Shown here piece after piece: positions 5,417 through 7,757 of a stretch of DNA of 7,757 bases (its first letter is position 1; every line of letters begins with the position of its first letter). A model generated the notes under the pieces. The model saw only the letters and a program-made list of their open reading frames with translations, ran no database searches and was not told the DNA's origin. Origin of the DNA: an uncultured Halieaceae bacterium (GTDB lineage Bacteria > Pseudomonadota > Gammaproteobacteria > Pseudomonadales > Halieaceae). Both the position numbers and the translations under genes were made by a program. The stretch lies in assembly GCA_913063005.1 (NCBI GenBank), contig CAJXZI010000087.1:1-7757 (forward strand), given 5' to 3'.

Positions 5417-5824
5417 AGCAAACCCCCTGATAAAAAAGTGCGATGGCGAATCTTGCCAATCTTCATGCGGCGAGAGGGTATCTGAGATGCCTCGCAAACC
5501 CTAGGTTACTTTTACACAGATCACGCCGTCTTGCGGTGAGTGGGGGCTAACTACGTTAAGACGGATTCTGCCCGTCGCTGTTTGTTAATCTGGTACTTAT
5601 CGAGTTGCGCAATGGGGCGTGTGACATCGCTCAGTGGTAATAAGCAATGTAAGTAGGCACTGCGACGTGATATCGGAAGGCCCCATCACTTATGCCTAGC
5701 CGGCCTCCTCGCAGTAAATCAAAGCTTGGACCTATGGCGAGTGAGGAAGGCGGATAACAAGTAGCGACAAAGCGGCAAGAGAACGAGCGGAGAGCAGAGA
5801 GAAAGACGGCTCAGCGTGCTACGC
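5417..5824. other. Long intergenic region between IDH and methyltransferase genes
   Basis: About 400 bases with no convincing gene. Visible structures are an inverted repeat CCGTCTT/AAGACGG (5526-5532 and 5558-5564, 25-base loop) and a distant pair ATGGGGC/GCCCCAT (5612-5618 and 5680-5686). There is also an imperfect hairpin built from GCCTCCTCGC near 5703-5712 and GCGAGTGAGGAAGGC near 5738-5752. From about 5740 to 5815 the plus strand is strongly purine-rich, with runs such as GCGGAGAGCAGAGAGAAAG. The IDH promoter should lie near the left edge, but no clear -10/-35 pair was found. The frame at 5692 encodes only about 21 residues. No tRNA was recognised. Confidence 0.5.
5423..5428 (-). promoter_or_regulatory. 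Ribosome binding site that fixes the IDH start
   Basis: AGGGGG on the minus strand is separated by TTTGCT (6 bases) from the GTG at 5414-5416. It is the only good Shine-Dalgarno match near the 5' end of this frame. It selects the 580-residue product over the 607-residue reading. Confidence 0.65.
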
Positions 5825-5849
5825 AAAAAGAAGCCTTTTAAGGCTTCTT
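5825..5849 (-). terminator. Intrinsic terminator of the methyltransferase gene, overlapping its stop codon
   Basis: On the minus strand AAGAAGCCTT and AAGGCTTCTT form a perfect 10-base inverted repeat with a 2-base centre. In practice this is about 8 pairs with a TTAAAA-type loop, and it is followed by a U-tract (A-run at 5825-5829 on the plus strand). The upstream arm encodes the last residues, Lys-Lys-Pro, and the TAA stop lies in the loop. The stem contains only a short GC core (GCC/GGC), so its strength is moderate. Confidence 0.75.
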
Positions 5850-6593
5850 AAACAGCATCGTGAAGCGATCTGTATTTCCTGTTACCGATCGACGTCCTAC
5901 CTCGTAGACAAGCTCATCATCGTATCGGTAATGGAGATCAGAGAAGTCGACGAATTCGAAGCCTGCTGCTTCGATCTCCTTGATCATGAGAACCGGGTCC
6001 ATGCGCCGCCAGTTTTCAGAATTGTCTGACTGCATGTGTCGACGAGTGTGGTCGACAACACCGTAGAGACCGCCGCTTTTAAGCACTCGGAAGGCTTCCG
6101 CATTAAGCTGCGCGCGAGAGCTCTCGGTGAAGTTATGGAGGTTGCGAAAAGTCAGCACCATGTCGACGTCAGACGTATCGATGGCTAGATCTTCGATCAC
6201 AAAGCGACGGCCACCGTCTTCGCGCGCCATCTTGCTCATACTGACAGAGGCAACATCAACGCTCGAAAGCTCACCCGCCTGTATCATTCCTTTTACACGA
6301 TCGGTGCCGATAGCGACCTGTAAGTTTCCTGACTCAGCGAGAACGGGAGCCAGAATTTTTGTGTACCAACCGCCACCGGGGACAAGCTCGAGCACCTTCA
6401 TGTCGTCCTTCAAGCCAAAAAATTCTAGCGTTTGTAGGGGCTTTCGATTGGCGTCGCGCGCCATATCTGCACTGCCCCTGCTCTCATCAGCGATAGCGGC
6501 TTTCAGTTTTGCAGAAGTGTCTGCCGCGACATGCGCTCCAGAGAATACGGCGACAAGGAATGCGGTAAGTGTGAGTGTTAATCGAACGTTCAT
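5838..6593 (-). CDS. Secreted class I SAM-dependent methyltransferase (COG4798-type), 251 aa
   Basis: An N-terminal signal peptide (MNVRLTLTLTAFLVAVFSGA, cleavage likely after HVAA near residue 24) is followed by the family opening ADESRGSADMARDANR (35-50) and KPLQTLEFFGLK (51-62). Motif I of the SAM-binding fold is VLELVPGGGWYTKILAPVL (67-85), the GGGWYT form typical of the predicted methyltransferases grouped in COG4798. LTFRNLHNF (147-155) is the motif IV region, and GGLYGVVDHTRR (174-185) follows. The fold is class I methyltransferase, with unknown substrate. Export to the periplasm is predicted from the signal peptide, and SAM supply there is not explained. The ATG has AAGGA about 8 bases upstream. 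The gene starts 70 bases after the peptidase stop on the same strand, so the two may be co-transcribed. It ends in its own terminator. Confidence 0.9.
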   Translation of the reverse strand: MNVRLTLTLTAFLVAVFSGAHVAADTSAKLKAAIADESRGSADMARDANRKPLQTLEFFGLKDDMKVLELVPGGGWYTKILAPVLAESGNLQVAIGTDRVKGMIQAGELSSVDVASVSMSKMAREDGGRRFVIEDLAIDTSDVDMVLTFRNLHNFTESSRAQLNAEAFRVLKSGGLYGVVDHTRRHMQSDNSENWRRMDPVLMIKEIEAAGFEFVDFSDLHYRYDDELVYEVGRRSVTGNTDRFTMLFKKP

Positions 6594-6663
6594 CGTTATC
6601 TTCCTTTTCGACGTTTGGTTCTAGGTGAATAAGACGTTCTAACTGTTAGTGAGACTCCAGGCG

Positions 6664-7757
6664 CTAGCGAGGCTCCCGGAGGAGATCGCCAAAGAAGATA
6701 CCATTCACGAGTAAGCGCTGTGTTCCCCACCAGAATGCCCTAAAGGTTGGACTATCCAAGCTCAGGACAACGGCCCCGTCACCTCGCTCATCCACCACCA
6801 AGCCTGCTGAATTAGCAACGAGCGTCCGGTTCTCGTCGGACATGTAGCCCGATAACAGGGGCGCATCGGTGTAAATAACGGGTGACGAATACGCGTTCGA
6901 GGATGGGTTCATGAACCGATTTGTGGTCCTGAATACCGCAAGCTCACTGGACGTATAGCCGTAGCCCAGTGGGTGCGAGGTATCGAGATCTCCCTGCAAG
7001 ATGGCTCCGCGTACCAGTGTGAAAGCGTACTCGTCGGAGGCTGTTGCAAATGGCTTTCGCTCCGGGAGCAGTGCGCTTTGTGCCTCAGAGCCTGCATTTT
7101 TCTTCCTGGCACTCTTCAGGTCAGACGCTTGTTGCTGTGCCGGTGTCATGCGCCATGTTGTCTCGGTCAGTTTTTGATCCGCAGCCCAAGCAACGGTCGA
7201 CGCACCTTGAAGCCACAAGACGCCTCCTGCCTTAACGAACGTATCTAACTGTTCTGTCGCACCCGCAACCCGTAGCGGTGTCGTCATGATGACATGCGTG
7301 TAGTTGTCGAGATCGACACGCCTTAAGTTGTGGCTATCCACCATGGTGATCGGCATATCAACGCGTGTGTCGAGCAAGTGCCAGATTTCCCCAGTGCCGT
7401 AGGCAGACGTGCCCGGACCGGTGACCATGAGCACCTTTGGCAGCGTGAGCACATCAAATGCCCTACTGCCTAAATCGATACCCTCAGGCGTGTAGCTACT
7501 CGCGGCAGGATGGATGTTTAGGCCTTTCGAATGTGCTTCGGTGAGCAATGTCATGGCCGCCTCGGGGATAGACTCTTGTAGCCTCGGCGCTACAAACAGC
7601 GTACCGAAGCCAAATTCGACAGCGCCTTCACTCGTAGTCATGGCTGTAAATGGCGCATTGGCGACACGCACGTTTGCACCGGCGTCCAGGAGGTCGTAAA
7701 GCAATGCGGGGCTTGCCGAGTCACGCCAGTCGATGAGGTAACCGATTGAGGACCGCC
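6664..7757 (-). CDS. M14 zinc carboxypeptidase family protein, C-terminal part (5' end outside window)
   Basis: The frame is open to the window edge and gives 363 residues before a TAG. There is no start signal inside, and the ~17 residues before the first TTG read on as SSIGYLIDWRDSASPALLYD, so the gene continues beyond the window. The region resembles the non-catalytic C-terminal part of large bacterial M14 (carboxypeptidase A-like) proteins of roughly 800-900 residues. A class I glutamine amidotransferase-like (flavodoxin-type) domain runs from VLMVTGPG (about 108) through GEIWHLLD (121-128) to FVKAGGVLWLQG (173-184). The protein closes with the typical GTQRLLVNGIFFGDLL. The zinc ligands (HxxE and His) would be in the missing N-terminal part and cannot be checked. 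Such proteins are usually exported. The family call is from recognition, not a database search. Confidence 0.75.
   Translation of the reverse strand, partial: RSSIGYLIDWRDSASPALLYDLLDAGANVRVANAPFTAMTTSEGAVEFGFGTLFVAPRLQESIPEAAMTLLTEAHSKGLNIHPAASSYTPEGIDLGSRAFDVLTLPKVLMVTGPGTSAYGTGEIWHLLDTRVDMPITMVDSHNLRRVDLDNYTHVIMTTPLRVAGATEQLDTFVKAGGVLWLQGASTVAWAADQKLTETTWRMTPAQQQASDLKSARKKNAGSEAQSALLPERKPFATASDEYAFTLVRGAILQGDLDTSHPLGYGYTSSELAVFRTTNRFMNPSSNAYSSPVIYTDAPLLSGYMSDENRTLVANSAGLVVDERGDGAVVLSLDSPTFRAFWWGTQRLLVNGIFFGDLLREPR

Noticed and set aside
5417..5497. 27-residue N-terminal extension of the IDH from an upstream TTG
   Set aside because: It has no ribosome binding site at the TTG and no similarity to IDH N-termini. 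The internal GTG has AGGGGG at good spacing.
5692..5757. 21-codon plus-strand frame in the IDH-methyltransferase gap
   Set aside because: It is too short, has no ribosome binding site and shows no recognisable sequence.
6127..6624. 165-codon plus-strand open frame
   Set aside because: It is antisense to the secreted methyltransferase and rich in Ser/Arg, as expected of a shadow frame.

Overview
The window looks like ordinary chromosome from a Gram-negative bacterium of moderate GC content, most likely a marine gammaproteobacterium. That placement is an inference from gene content: an ABA4-like membrane protein, a split homocysteine methyltransferase tail, a secreted methyltransferase and an M14 peptidase. 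No phylogenetic marker gene is present. Nothing indicates a phage, transposon, CRISPR array or stable RNA. Most genes are on the minus strand, and GTG or TTG starts are common.

Layout, left to right. (1) 1-187, plus: the C-terminal tail of a homocysteine S-methyltransferase. (2) 198-~335, minus: a diverged, frameshifted copy of only the 3' end of an asparaginase-like gene. It lies directly downstream of (3) the intact single-domain asparaginase-like gene at 355-837. Eight perfect copies of a 7-base repeat (873-928) sit just upstream of that gene. (4) 1097-2071, minus: a short-chain dehydrogenase with a plausible promoter, an operator-like dyad and phased A/T tracts upstream. (5) 2383-2814, plus: an ABA4-like (DUF4281) four-helix membrane protein, convergent with (6) a small orphan membrane protein at 2819-3058, minus. 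(7) 3108-3612, minus: an SRPBCC/START-type gene with an N-terminal membrane anchor, broken by one extra base. (8) 3674-5416, minus: an isocitrate dehydrogenase-type gene. (9) 5417-5824: about 400 bases without a convincing gene. (10) 5838-6593, minus: a secreted COG4798-type methyltransferase ending in an intrinsic terminator. (11) 6664-7757, minus: the C-terminal part of a large M14 zinc carboxypeptidase, cut by the window edge.

The most notable item is the isocitrate dehydrogenase. It resembles the eukaryotic-type (IDH1-like) dimeric enzyme, but the middle clasp/small-domain segment occurs twice in the same chain. The two copies keep complementary halves of the active site. Copy 1 keeps the Lys-x-Thr and Asp that a dimer donates in trans, and has lost the substrate Arg/Tyr. 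Copy 2 keeps the Arg, the Tyr and the metal-binding Asp residues, and has lost the trans Asp. This implies a single-chain enzyme that carries its own partner domain, comparable in principle to the known monomeric IDHs but on a shorter, IDH1-like scaffold. The residues at the coenzyme 2'-phosphate position (Asp-Leu) suggest NAD rather than NADP.

The genes do not form one obvious pathway. The IDH, SRPBCC and 79-residue genes are closely spaced on one strand and may be co-transcribed, as may the peptidase and the methyltransferase.
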